The notes under the pieces are model-generated. The model saw nothing but the letters and a program-made list of their open reading frames with translations. It searched no databases and was not told where the DNA came from. Positions 1-4,861 of a stretch of 11,069 nucleotides of DNA are shown here, in pieces. How positions within the stretch are numbered: the first letter of the stretch is position 1; each line of letters starts with the position of its first letter. Source of the DNA: Acidimicrobiia bacterium (lineage in GTDB: Bacteria; Actinomycetota; Acidimicrobiia; Acidimicrobiales; SZUA-35); contig JAOUGG010000034.1 of NCBI GenBank assembly GCA_029857855.1, forward strand, positions 1 to 11,069. Reading direction: 5' to 3'. A program made the position numbers and the translations under genes.

Positions 1-870
1 GAGGTCATCTGCCGGGCCGAGGTGGTGATCGCCGAGGTCAATCCGGCGATGCCGTGGATCGGCGGCCCGGCCGCATTCGATCGCGAGGCGTTCGACGTTC
101 TCGTGGAGGTCGAACACCCACTGCTCACGCTGCCCTCGCCCGCGTCCTCGCCGCCGGACGGCGTTGCCGCTCGGATCGGCGCCCACGTTGCGGCGGAGAT
201 CGCCAACGGGTCGACCATCGAATACGGCATCGGGGCGATTCCCGATGCCGCGGTGGAGGCGCTGGCCGGCCACGAGGCCCTCGGTCTGCACAGCGGGCTC
301 ATCGGCGACGCGGCGATGGCCCTGATCGAGGCCGGGGTGATGGACGGCTCGGCCAAGACCATCGATGCGGGCCTCCACGTGGCCAGCGCTGTGCTGGGAA
401 CCGGTCGAGTCGTCGACTGGGTCCGTGGCAGGGACGACGTCGTCATCGTCGCCTCCAACTACAGCCACGGAGTTCCGACACTTGGCCGCCAGCGCAGATT
501 CGTCGCCATCAACTCGGCGATCGAGGTTGCACTCGACGGGTCCGTGAATGCGGAACAGGTGGGCGGTCGGATCGTCTCCGGTCCGGGCGGGCAGCCCGAC
601 TTTGCCGCCGGAGCTGCGTTGAGTGTCGAGGGCCGCTCGATCGTCGCCTTGCCGAGCACGGCGCAACCGAGTCGCAGCGACCCCGACGGGCCACCGACGT
701 CGCGAATCGTTGGGCGGTTGTCGGATGAGGTGCCGGTGACCGTTCCCCGCTACCTCGCCGACCGTGTCGTGACCGAACACGGCGTCGCTCGACTTCGGGG
801 GATCGACCGCGGCGAACGAGCCGAACGGTTGCTGGCCATCGCCGATCCGGAGCACGGGCCGAAGCGCTGA
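1..870 (+). CDS. Acetyl-CoA hydrolase / 4-hydroxybutyrate CoA-transferase family protein, 3' part
   Basis: The reading frame is open from base 1, so the start lies outside the window; 289 residues are visible. Family signatures in order are VIAEVNPAMPWIGG (window residues 9-22), the glycine motif EYGIGAIPDAAVEAL (about 74-88), LGLHSGLIGDA (about 94-104), AINSAIEVALDG, and a C-terminal block with GGQPDFAAGA, SIVALPSTA and VVTEHGVARLRG. These match the C-terminal half of acyl-CoA hydrolases/CoA-transferases, cytoplasmic enzymes that move CoA between short-chain acids or hydrolyse acyl-CoA. In characterised 4-hydroxybutyrate and butyrate CoA-transferases the catalytic glutamate lies right after the HS/HT pair; here that position is Gly (codon 295-297), so the chemistry may differ. 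The gene ends at TGA 868-870. The next good terminator is 287 nt downstream. Substrate cannot be told from this fragment. Confidence 0.88.
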   Translation, partial: EVICRAEVVIAEVNPAMPWIGGPAAFDREAFDVLVEVEHPLLTLPSPASSPPDGVAARIGAHVAAEIANGSTIEYGIGAIPDAAVEALAGHEALGLHSGLIGDAAMALIEAGVMDGSAKTIDAGLHVASAVLGTGRVVDWVRGRDDVVIVASNYSHGVPTLGRQRRFVAINSAIEVALDGSVNAEQVGGRIVSGPGGQPDFAAGAALSVEGRSIVALPSTAQPSRSDPDGPPTSRIVGRLSDEVPVTVPRYLADRVVTEHGVARLRGIDRGERAERLLAIADPEHGPKR

Positions 871-1156
871 GCCGTCTTGAATCACCACCATGGACGAGCA
901 GCGAAGCACGGTGACATGGAACTGTAATGATTGTGTCCGGACCGGTGTCGAGAGCCGAGATCATGCCGTTTCGAGCTCGGGCTAGACCGAAACGAACGGT
1001 CAATGACCGCGAAAGATGCGGTTCGCTCTGGATTCCCCGACGTGACAGAGGTAACATTTGCCCAGTCCACTCCAAGCGGCTCGACCAGCGAAGTCGGGTC
1101 GTCGAGTGGGCCAATGTTCTTGCTTGAGGGGGATGTGGGCTTCCGGCCCACTCGGA
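871..1156. other. Gene-free stretch, probable long 3' UTR or small RNA region
   Basis: I find no convincing coding sequence here: the short open frames lack ribosome binding sites and family resemblance. It contains a hairpin with a 7-bp stem (CGTTTCG 967-973 with CGAAACG 988-994, 14-nt loop) and another just before the terminator (GTGGGC 1135-1140 with GCCCAC 1146-1151, loop TTCCG). A TGTAAT hexamer at 923-928 resembles a -10 box but has no matching -35. The simplest reading is an untranslated tail of the CoA-transferase transcript; a separate small RNA ending at 1198 is possible. Confidence 0.4.
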
Positions 1157-1198
1157 TGAATTGGCTCAGATCCTACTCTGAGCCAATTCACCGTTTTT
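1157..1198 (+). terminator. Rho-independent terminator, 14-bp perfect stem plus T run
   Basis: The arms TGAATTGGCTCAGA (1157-1170) and TCTGAGCCAATTCA (1177-1190) are perfect inverse complements with a 6-nt loop, followed by a five-T run at 1194-1198. The T run sits on the plus-strand 3' side, so it ends rightward transcription, presumably from the CoA-transferase gene, and protects lexA from antisense read-through. Confidence 0.9.
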
Positions 1199-1222
1199 CG
1201 TGAGTGTGATCCGCTCCTGGGG

Positions 1223-1252
1223 TCCGGCCTTATGGTGGTTGCGTCGGCCGGA
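1223..1252 (-). terminator. Candidate lexA 3' hairpin
   Basis: TCCGGCC (1223-1229) pairs perfectly with GGCCGGA (1246-1252) across a 16-nt loop, starting 14 bp past the lexA stop codon. There is no U tract on the minus strand, so it is only a plausible terminator or transcript-end structure. Confidence 0.3.
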
Positions 1253-1265
1253 TGAGCGGCAGCGG

Positions 1266-1901
1266 TCAGAGGCGCCGCATCACCGTGACGACCCGACCGA
1301 AGATCTGGACTTCGTCGGGAGCGAACTCCATCGGTTCGAGCGACGAGTTGGCCGGTAGGAGCACGATGCGATCACCCGATCGGCTGAAGGTCTTGACGGT
1401 GGCCTCCTCGCCCGGGATGCCGGCGATGACGATGTCGCCTTTCGTCGCCGTGTTCTGAACCTCGGCGACCACGTAGTCGCCGTCGAGGATGCCGGCCTCG
1501 ATCATCGAGTCGCCGCGGACCCTCAGCATGAACAGGTCTCCGTCGCCCGTGAAGTCTGCCGGAACCGGCAGAGTTTCCTCGATGTGCTCCTCTGCCAGCA
1601 CATCGGTGCCGGCGGCGACATCACCGACCAGCGGGACGTGGCGAACGGGTCGACGCTCGACGTCGACCGCCCCACTGGTGGAATCCCAGCGAACGCGGAT
1701 GGCCCGCGTCTTGGCCGGGTCGCGCTTCAAATAGCCGTGACGTTGCAGCGTGGCCAGCTGTGAATGGACCGATGACGGTGAATTCAAGCCGACCTCTGCA
1801 CCGATCTCGCGAACCGACGGGGGAAAGCCGTTCTCCCGAACCTGGCTCTCGATGAACTCGAGGATGGCAAGTTGACGTTTGGTTAGTTGGTGCTCGCCCA
1901 T
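1266..1901 (-). CDS. lexA: LexA, SOS regulon repressor / self-cleaving protease
   Basis: A 211-residue protein of normal LexA length. The N-terminal winged helix-turn-helix (about 5-70) contains QLAILEFIESQVRENGFPPS and a recognition region around LNSPSSVHSQLATLQRHGYL. The C-terminal S24 peptidase-like domain carries the cleavage site Ala97-Gly98 (VGDVAAGTD), nucleophile Ser132 (RGDSMIEAG) and general base Lys170 (ATVKTFSR). RecA filaments on single-stranded DNA trigger autocleavage and derepress the SOS regulon. The start was chosen at ATG 1899-1901 because MGEHQLTKRQ is the usual N terminus and GGGAGA (1908-1913 on the minus strand) lies 6 nt upstream; the frame remains open upstream to 2183 but that extension has no LexA similarity. 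The divergent neighbour is a LysM protein, as in mycobacteria. Autoregulation is likely through the site at 1988-2003. Confidence 0.97.
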   Translation of the reverse strand: MGEHQLTKRQLAILEFIESQVRENGFPPSVREIGAEVGLNSPSSVHSQLATLQRHGYLKRDPAKTRAIRVRWDSTSGAVDVERRPVRHVPLVGDVAAGTDVLAEEHIEETLPVPADFTGDGDLFMLRVRGDSMIEAGILDGDYVVAEVQNTATKGDIVIAGIPGEEATVKTFSRSGDRIVLLPANSSLEPMEFAPDEVQIFGRVVTVMRRL

Positions 1902-1987
1902 GGCGAATCTCCCATGTTGCTGTGGAGGCGATCGCCGGCCCGCTGGGCTCGTTCGCTCTCCGTGAATGGTCACGGGACCTCGTCGGT

Positions 1988-2003
1988 CCGAACAGGTGTT
2001 TGC
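1988..2003. promoter_or_regulatory. LexA (SOS) box upstream of lexA
   Basis: CCGAAC-AGGT-GTTTGC, about 86 bp upstream of the lexA start codon. The inner 14 bases fit the Gram-positive SOS consensus CGAACRNRYGTTYC at all positions but the last. It is the closest site to lexA and the natural candidate for autorepression. A minus-strand CATAGT hexamer (2011-2016) just upstream could be the lexA -10, with a poor -35. Confidence 0.7.
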
Positions 2004-2046
2004 ATCGACCACTATGCCACACTCGGCGTACGGGCGTTCGGTTTTC

Positions 2047-2076
2047 CCGGAAATTTTCTGGTCACGGAATTTCCGG
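2047..2076. repeat. Perfect 9-bp inverted repeat, unknown operator or hairpin
   Basis: CCGGAAATT (2047-2055) and AATTTCCGG (2068-2076) are exact inverse complements separated by 12 bp, so half-site centres are 21 bp apart (two helical turns). It lies between the lexA-proximal SOS box and the LysM-gene SOS boxes and is unrelated to the GAAC/GTTC motif. No T tract follows. Confidence 0.6.
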
Positions 2077-2093
2077 CGGTGGTGGCGGCCTGG

Positions 2094-2109
2094 CAAAACA
2101 TCTGTTCGA
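2094..2109. promoter_or_regulatory. Degenerate LexA (SOS) box
   Basis: CAAAAC-ATCT-GTTCGA: the right half-site is perfect (GTTCGA) and the left is degenerate. It lies upstream of the -35 of the LysM-gene promoter, its centre 41 bp from the perfect box at 2135-2150. Confidence 0.45.
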
Positions 2110-2127
2110 AAAAGTCGGCGTCCGGTG

Positions 2128-2156
2128 TTTACGGGCGAACAGTCGTTCGCTACCAT
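2128..2156 (+). promoter_or_regulatory. SOS-controlled promoter of the LysM gene
   Basis: TTTACG (2128-2133) and TACCAT (2151-2156) each match the sigma70-type consensus at 4 of 6 positions with an ideal 17-bp spacer. Sixteen of the 17 spacer bases are the SOS palindrome. The predicted transcription start is near 2163, giving a leader of about 74 nt to the ATG at 2237. Operator placement implies LexA excludes RNA polymerase directly. Confidence 0.6.
2135..2150. promoter_or_regulatory. Perfect-palindrome LexA (SOS) box
   Basis: GCGAAC-AGTC-GTTCGC is a perfect 6-bp inverted repeat with a 4-bp spacer and contains the actinobacterial SOS core CGAAC-N4-GTTCG in full. It sits between the -35 and -10 of the LysM-gene promoter. 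Confidence 0.88.
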
Positions 2157-2167
2157 GGGCCGCCTGA

Positions 2168-2183
2168 TCGAACGTCTGTTCAC
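2168..2183. promoter_or_regulatory. LexA (SOS) box downstream of the LysM promoter
   Basis: TCGAAC-GTCT-GTTCAC: the left half-site is perfect and the right matches GTTC then diverges. Its centre is 33 bp from the perfect box, just past the predicted transcription start, a roadblock position. Confidence 0.6.
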
Positions 2184-2236
2184 GGCCGACCACCCGGTCG
2201 GAGTTCACTGTCACACCCCACGAGGAGAATACGGAC

Positions 2237-2956
2237 ATGGTCGCATCACGTCATCCAAGCTCCCGTTTTGCCGGCACCCGCTCGCTGGATCGCCCGGTCG
2301 GTTCCCGGCCGGCGTCGCGTCGGCTACAACCGGGATCGGTGGGTGGCTGTGGGGATCAGCGGCCACGTCTGAGGTTGGTGGTCGACAACACGGCCTGTGG
2401 GTCGAGGGGCATGTCCGGCGTCGGGGCCGGATCGATGCCTCATGATCGACAGCTCGAAACGGCGGCCGGTGAGCCCGGGTCGATTCCGGCCGAACTCGGT
2501 GCGTGGTTGAGGTCGTCGGCCCGGTTGGCCGAGGCCCGTTGGCGTCTCGCCCGGCAGCGTTGGATCAACCGCCACGGCTCACTGATGCCCGCAGGTTGGC
2601 TCGCCGGCCTCGGACCTGTCGTGGGTCTGGCCGCCGTCGTGGTGTTCGGGGCCCTCTTCGGGCTTCGTTTCGCTCAGGAGTCCTCGTCGGGTTCGTTCGA
2701 CGGTCAAGCGGGTTCGGTTGCCGCCCTCGCCACCTCCACGTCGGGCGTTGCGGCATCGTCAGACGTCGACGAAACGGCCCGCCCCGGTTCGACCGTCGTG
2801 GTTCACCCCGGCGATTCCCTCTGGTCGATCGCGGTCAGCCGGTATCCGGAGCATGATCCGAGGGCGGTGGTCGATGCGTTCGTCGAGGCGAACGGCGCCA
2901 CCATGATCCGGGCCGGCCAGCAGCTTGTCGTGCCGGCTGCCCTGCTCCAGAACTGA
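2237..2956 (+). CDS. Membrane-anchored LysM protein, probable SOS-induced cell-division inhibitor (ChiZ/DivS type)
   Basis: A 239-residue protein. The N-terminal cytoplasmic part (1-116) is Arg-, Pro- and Gly-rich and low in complexity, and includes a basic stretch ARWRLARQRWINR (about 100-112). One membrane helix follows (about 118-144), then a Ser/Thr/Gly-rich extracytoplasmic linker (145-185) and a C-terminal LysM domain (about 187-234: VVVHPGDSLWSIAVSRY ... NGATMIRAGQQLVVPA) that should bind peptidoglycan. The start is set by GAGGAG (2222-2227), 9 nt before ATG. The gene is divergent from lexA and precedes nrdR, exactly where Mycobacterium has chiZ (Rv2719c) and Corynebacterium divS, both DNA-damage-induced division inhibitors. 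The SOS palindrome in its promoter supports the same role. It is longer than the 165-residue mycobacterial protein, mainly in the N terminus and linker. Sequence identity between these proteins outside LysM is low, so the function rests on architecture, synteny and operators. Confidence 0.82.
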   Translation: MVASRHPSSRFAGTRSLDRPVGSRPASRRLQPGSVGGCGDQRPRLRLVVDNTACGSRGMSGVGAGSMPHDRQLETAAGEPGSIPAELGAWLRSSARLAEARWRLARQRWINRHGSLMPAGWLAGLGPVVGLAAVVVFGALFGLRFAQESSSGSFDGQAGSVAALATSTSGVAASSDVDETARPGSTVVVHPGDSLWSIAVSRYPEHDPRAVVDAFVEANGATMIRAGQQLVVPAALLQN

Positions 2957-3016
2957 TCCTTCGATCCGTTTGGATCTGGTGCCCCTAGCTTCATGTTGGC
3001 CGCTAGTTTAGGAGCT

Positions 3017-3475
3017 ATGCGGTGTCCGGTTTGTGTGCAAGCTGATACCCGTGTCGTCGATTCCCGCTCCGCGGACGAGGACACGTGCATTCGGCGACGC
3101 CGCGAATGTGGTCAGTGCGGCCATCGGTTCACCACGTTCGAGCGCTTGGAGGAGATCCCGCTGATCGTGGTGAAGAACTCCGGTGAACGCCAGCCGTTCG
3201 ACCCCCGGAAGATCGTCACCGGTCTGCTCGCCGCATCCAAGGGGCGGCCGCTCACCGAGGTCGATTTCGAGGGCCTGGCCGCCAGGGTCGAGGAGCGGCT
3301 CCGCCACCAGGGCTCCGAGACCACGTCGGAGGCCATCGGCCTTGCCGTTCTCGACGAGCTTGGCCGGCTCGACCAGGTCGCCTACCTGCGTTTCGCCAGC
3401 GTCTACAAGGATTTCGAGAACATCGACGACTTCGAGCGCGAAGCCCGGCTGATCAAGGTCGAGCCCCGCTCATAG
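3017..3475 (+). CDS. nrdR: NrdR, transcriptional repressor of ribonucleotide reductase genes
   Basis: A 152-residue protein, full family length. It has an N-terminal zinc ribbon with Cys3, Cys6 (MRCPVC) and Cys31, Cys34 (CGQCGHRF), the RRRREC basic stretch between them, the conserved VVDSR, then an ATP-cone domain (about 46-136: PLIVVKNSGERQPFDPRKI ... VAYLRFASVYKDF). NrdR senses adenine nucleotides (dATP/ATP) through the cone and represses reductase genes by binding paired 16-bp boxes; such boxes lie upstream of nrdJ in this window. The ATG at 3017 is chosen because NrdR begins MRCP; ATG 2993 in frame would add eight non-conserved residues. AGGAG (3010-3014) is only 2 nt from the ATG, unusually close. 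The gene follows the LysM gene by 60 bp on the same strand and may be co-transcribed, linking it to the SOS promoter. Confidence 0.97.
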   Translation: MRCPVCVQADTRVVDSRSADEDTCIRRRRECGQCGHRFTTFERLEEIPLIVVKNSGERQPFDPRKIVTGLLAASKGRPLTEVDFEGLAARVEERLRHQGSETTSEAIGLAVLDELGRLDQVAYLRFASVYKDFENIDDFEREARLIKVEPRS

Positions 3476-3484
3476 CGGCGGGCG

Positions 3485-3512
3485 AGCCGGCTTCGGGGTG
3501 CCCCGTCCGGCT
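3485..3512. terminator. Bidirectional hairpin between convergent nrdR and the reductase gene
   Basis: AGCCGG (3485-3490) pairs with CCGGCT (3507-3512); inside, GGGG (3495-3498) faces CCCC (3501-3504). It occupies most of the 45-bp gap between two convergent stop codons. There is no U tract, common in high-GC actinobacteria. Confidence 0.5.
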
Positions 3513-3520
3513 GTCGGATC

Positions 3521-4345
3521 TCAGCCTCTCCGGATCCAGCGGCAGAAAAGGTAGTCCTCGCGGAGCCAGACACGGTCGAGTGTCATGTCGGGCGGAGGGC
3601 CTCCCGGCATCGGTCCGACCGCGGCGCGGGTCGAGTCGCCGCCGACCAGGAGCGGGGCAATCGTGAGATTCCACTCGTCGATGAGATCGCCGCTCACCAG
3701 CTGGCCGTTCAGGCTGGGACCTCCTTCGCACAACAACCTGGCGAAGCCCCGGTCGGCGAGCTGGGCCAGGGCGTCGCTCAGATCGACCTCTTCGTCGCCG
3801 GCGGCGATCCGGTCGGCCCGCTCGGTCAGGTCGCCGCCTCGCTCGTCCCATGATCGACGTGAGCTGATGACCAGCGGTCGGGTGTCCGGCCGGTCGTCGT
3901 CGAAGATCGCCATTTCCGGGTCGAGATCGAGGCTGCGGGTCACGATGGCCAGCCGAGGCCTGGCCCGTTGTCCACGCGTGCGGCGGAACCCCTGGGCCGC
4001 CTCGTAGAGCTGCGGCGGCCTGTATCCCTCGGCCCTTGTCGTTCCCGCCCCGACGAGGATGACGTCGGCCTGGGCTCGAAGGGCCCGAAACATCATTCGA
4101 TCGCCGTCGCCGCCGAGCTCGCCGGACAGGCCGTCGACCGCCGTCGCCCCGTCGGCGGCCACGATCATGTTGGTGTAGACCCACGGTCGATCGGTGCGGG
4201 GTTCACGGGATTCGCCGGCGACGCGGAGCATCATCCCCGTCGCTTCGTCGAGCCGTTCGACGTCGCCCGTTTCGGTGACGGTGTCGTGAGTTGCGGCCGA
4301 AGCGTCGCCTCGGTTGTCGTCGGGTGGGGGAAAGAGTTGAATCAT
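3521..4345 (-). CDS. Pyrimidine reductase family protein (RibD C-terminal / DHFR-like fold)
   Basis: A 274-residue stand-alone RibD-C-type reductase. After a variable, acidic N-terminal 50 residues comes the domain core: WVYTNMIVAADGATAVDG (55-72), LGGDGDRMMFRALRAQADVILVGAGTTRAEGY (78-109), RPRLAIVTRSLDLDP (129-143), LVISS (158-162), FARLLCEGGPSLNGQLV (201-217), LIDEWNLTIAPLLVGG (221-236). The pattern is that of NADPH-dependent 5-amino-6-(5-phosphoribosylamino)uracil reductases of riboflavin synthesis, but many actinobacteria carry such stand-alone paralogues without a defined substrate, so riboflavin synthesis is not assured. The start at ATG 4343-4345 (MIQLFPPP) resembles homologues, although no strong ribosome binding site precedes it; the frame is open up to 4474 without conserved sequence. 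It converges on nrdR. Confidence 0.85.
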   Translation of the reverse strand: MIQLFPPPDDNRGDASAATHDTVTETGDVERLDEATGMMLRVAGESREPRTDRPWVYTNMIVAADGATAVDGLSGELGGDGDRMMFRALRAQADVILVGAGTTRAEGYRPPQLYEAAQGFRRTRGQRARPRLAIVTRSLDLDPEMAIFDDDRPDTRPLVISSRRSWDERGGDLTERADRIAAGDEEVDLSDALAQLADRGFARLLCEGGPSLNGQLVSGDLIDEWNLTIAPLLVGGDSTRAAVGPMPGGPPPDMTLDRVWLREDYLFCRWIRRG

Positions 4346-4414
4346 GGAGCCGCTCGGTTGGTTGTCGGAGGATGGGTTCGGGGGCCGGATCGAGTTTGGG
4401 TCGATCGAGGGGGT

Positions 4415-4476
4415 AATCCCCACCTCGTCCACCGAATCCCCACAAAATCCACAGGTCGTCCTCTTTCGATCCACAG
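4415..4476. repeat. Phased repeat array resembling DnaA boxes
   Basis: Six short iterations of (A/G)TCC(C/A/T)C have their T at 4417, 4428, 4437, 4448, 4459 and 4470, a period of 11 bp with one 9-bp step. Two read ATCCACAG (4447-4454 and 4469-4476), sharing seven of nine bases with the DnaA box TTATCCACA; two read AATCCCCAC; the 4428 and 4459 units are weaker. The array lies 70-131 bp upstream of the reductase start and about 300 bp upstream of the nrdJ promoter. The periodicity is visible; DnaA binding is conjecture. Confidence 0.4.
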
Positions 4477-4770
4477 ACGTTGGTCGGTACTGTGGTCGTT
4501 GCGCCCGTCGTGGGGCAATGTTGTGACGGAGGTCGGAGAGGGCATCAGTATGGCAGGGTCACCGAACCGGGGCCCCTGGGTTTGCAAAGCTACGTCCGGT
4601 CAGCGGCGTTGTGCCGTTCCCGACCGGGCTCGAACCTCGACCTGTCGCCTTCAATGGCCGATCTCCGTCACGCAGCGCCCCATGCCGCCAGGGTGTAGAG
4701 ACGATCTACCCAGTCGGAGTGAGAGGGGCTGCATTACTGGGCCAAGCCACCGATATTCTTTTGAGGTCAG
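4477..4770. other. Gene-free region with hairpins, function unknown
   Basis: No convincing coding sequence is seen on either strand. The clearest structure is a compound hairpin at 4596-4627: CCGGTC (4596-4601) with GACCGG (4622-4627), enclosing CGGC (4604-4607) with GCCG (4613-4616) and loop GTTGT. A second, CCCAGT with ACTGGG, is near 4709-4740, and GTAGA-GACGA-TCTAC is near 4694-4708. I could not fold it into a tRNA or another RNA I know. Confidence 0.35.
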
Positions 4771-4772
4771 TG

Positions 4773-4802
4773 TTGACACGGTCGTAATTACAGTGATGTA
4801 AT
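4773..4802 (+). promoter_or_regulatory. nrdJ promoter
   Basis: A perfect -35 TTGACA (4773-4778), an 18-bp spacer and -10 TGTAAT (4797-4802, 5 of 6). The predicted start near 4809 falls inside the first NrdR box. The -10 is also the right arm of a palindrome ATTACA-GTGA-TGTAAT (4787-4802), which does not fit the NrdR consensus and might bind something else. Confidence 0.75.
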
Positions 4803-4803
4803 G

Positions 4804-4819
4804 AGACTACATCTTGTGC
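4804..4819. promoter_or_regulatory. NrdR box 1
   Basis: AGACTACATCTTGTGC matches the NrdR-box consensus acaCwAtATaTwGtgt at 12 of 16 positions, including all the strongly conserved C-w-A-n-A-T-n-T-w-G. It starts one base after the -10 and covers the predicted transcription start. Confidence 0.8.
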
Positions 4820-4845
4820 GTCGCTCGGAGTCGAGCTGGCGGCAG

Positions 4846-4861
4846 GCACAAGATCTAGTGG
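4846..4861. promoter_or_regulatory. NrdR box 2
   Basis: GCACAAGATCTAGTGG matches the same consensus at 12 of 16 positions with the full conserved core. It begins exactly 42 bp after box 1 (four helical turns), so both boxes face the same side of the helix, the arrangement expected for cooperative NrdR binding. Confidence 0.8.

Noticed and set aside
931..1203. 90-codon open frame in the stretch after the CoA-transferase gene.
   Set aside because: No ribosome binding site, no recognisable motif, and it runs through the terminator hairpin to its stop.
1902..2183. N-terminal extension of LexA by up to 94 residues.
   Set aside because: It would run through the SOS boxes and the inverted repeat; LexA proteins start near the helix-turn-helix and a ribosome binding site precedes ATG 1901.
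4346..4474. N-terminal extension of the reductase containing CGFCG.
   Set aside because: It starts from GTG without a ribosome binding site, lacks family similarity and overlaps the phased repeat array.
4620..4650. tRNA-like T-arm around GCTCGAACC.
   Set aside because: No 5-bp T stem, acceptor stem or anticodon arm could be assembled on either strand.
4811..4854. ATCTTGTGC and GCACAAGAT form a 9-bp inverted repeat that looks like a closing helix of a riboswitch, and GAGACTACATC / AAGATCTAGT faintly recall group I intron R and S elements.
   Set aside because: Each arm is half of a good NrdR box; two boxes of similar sequence explain the repeat, their 42-bp spacing and their place on the promoter. 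No intron core or exon was found.
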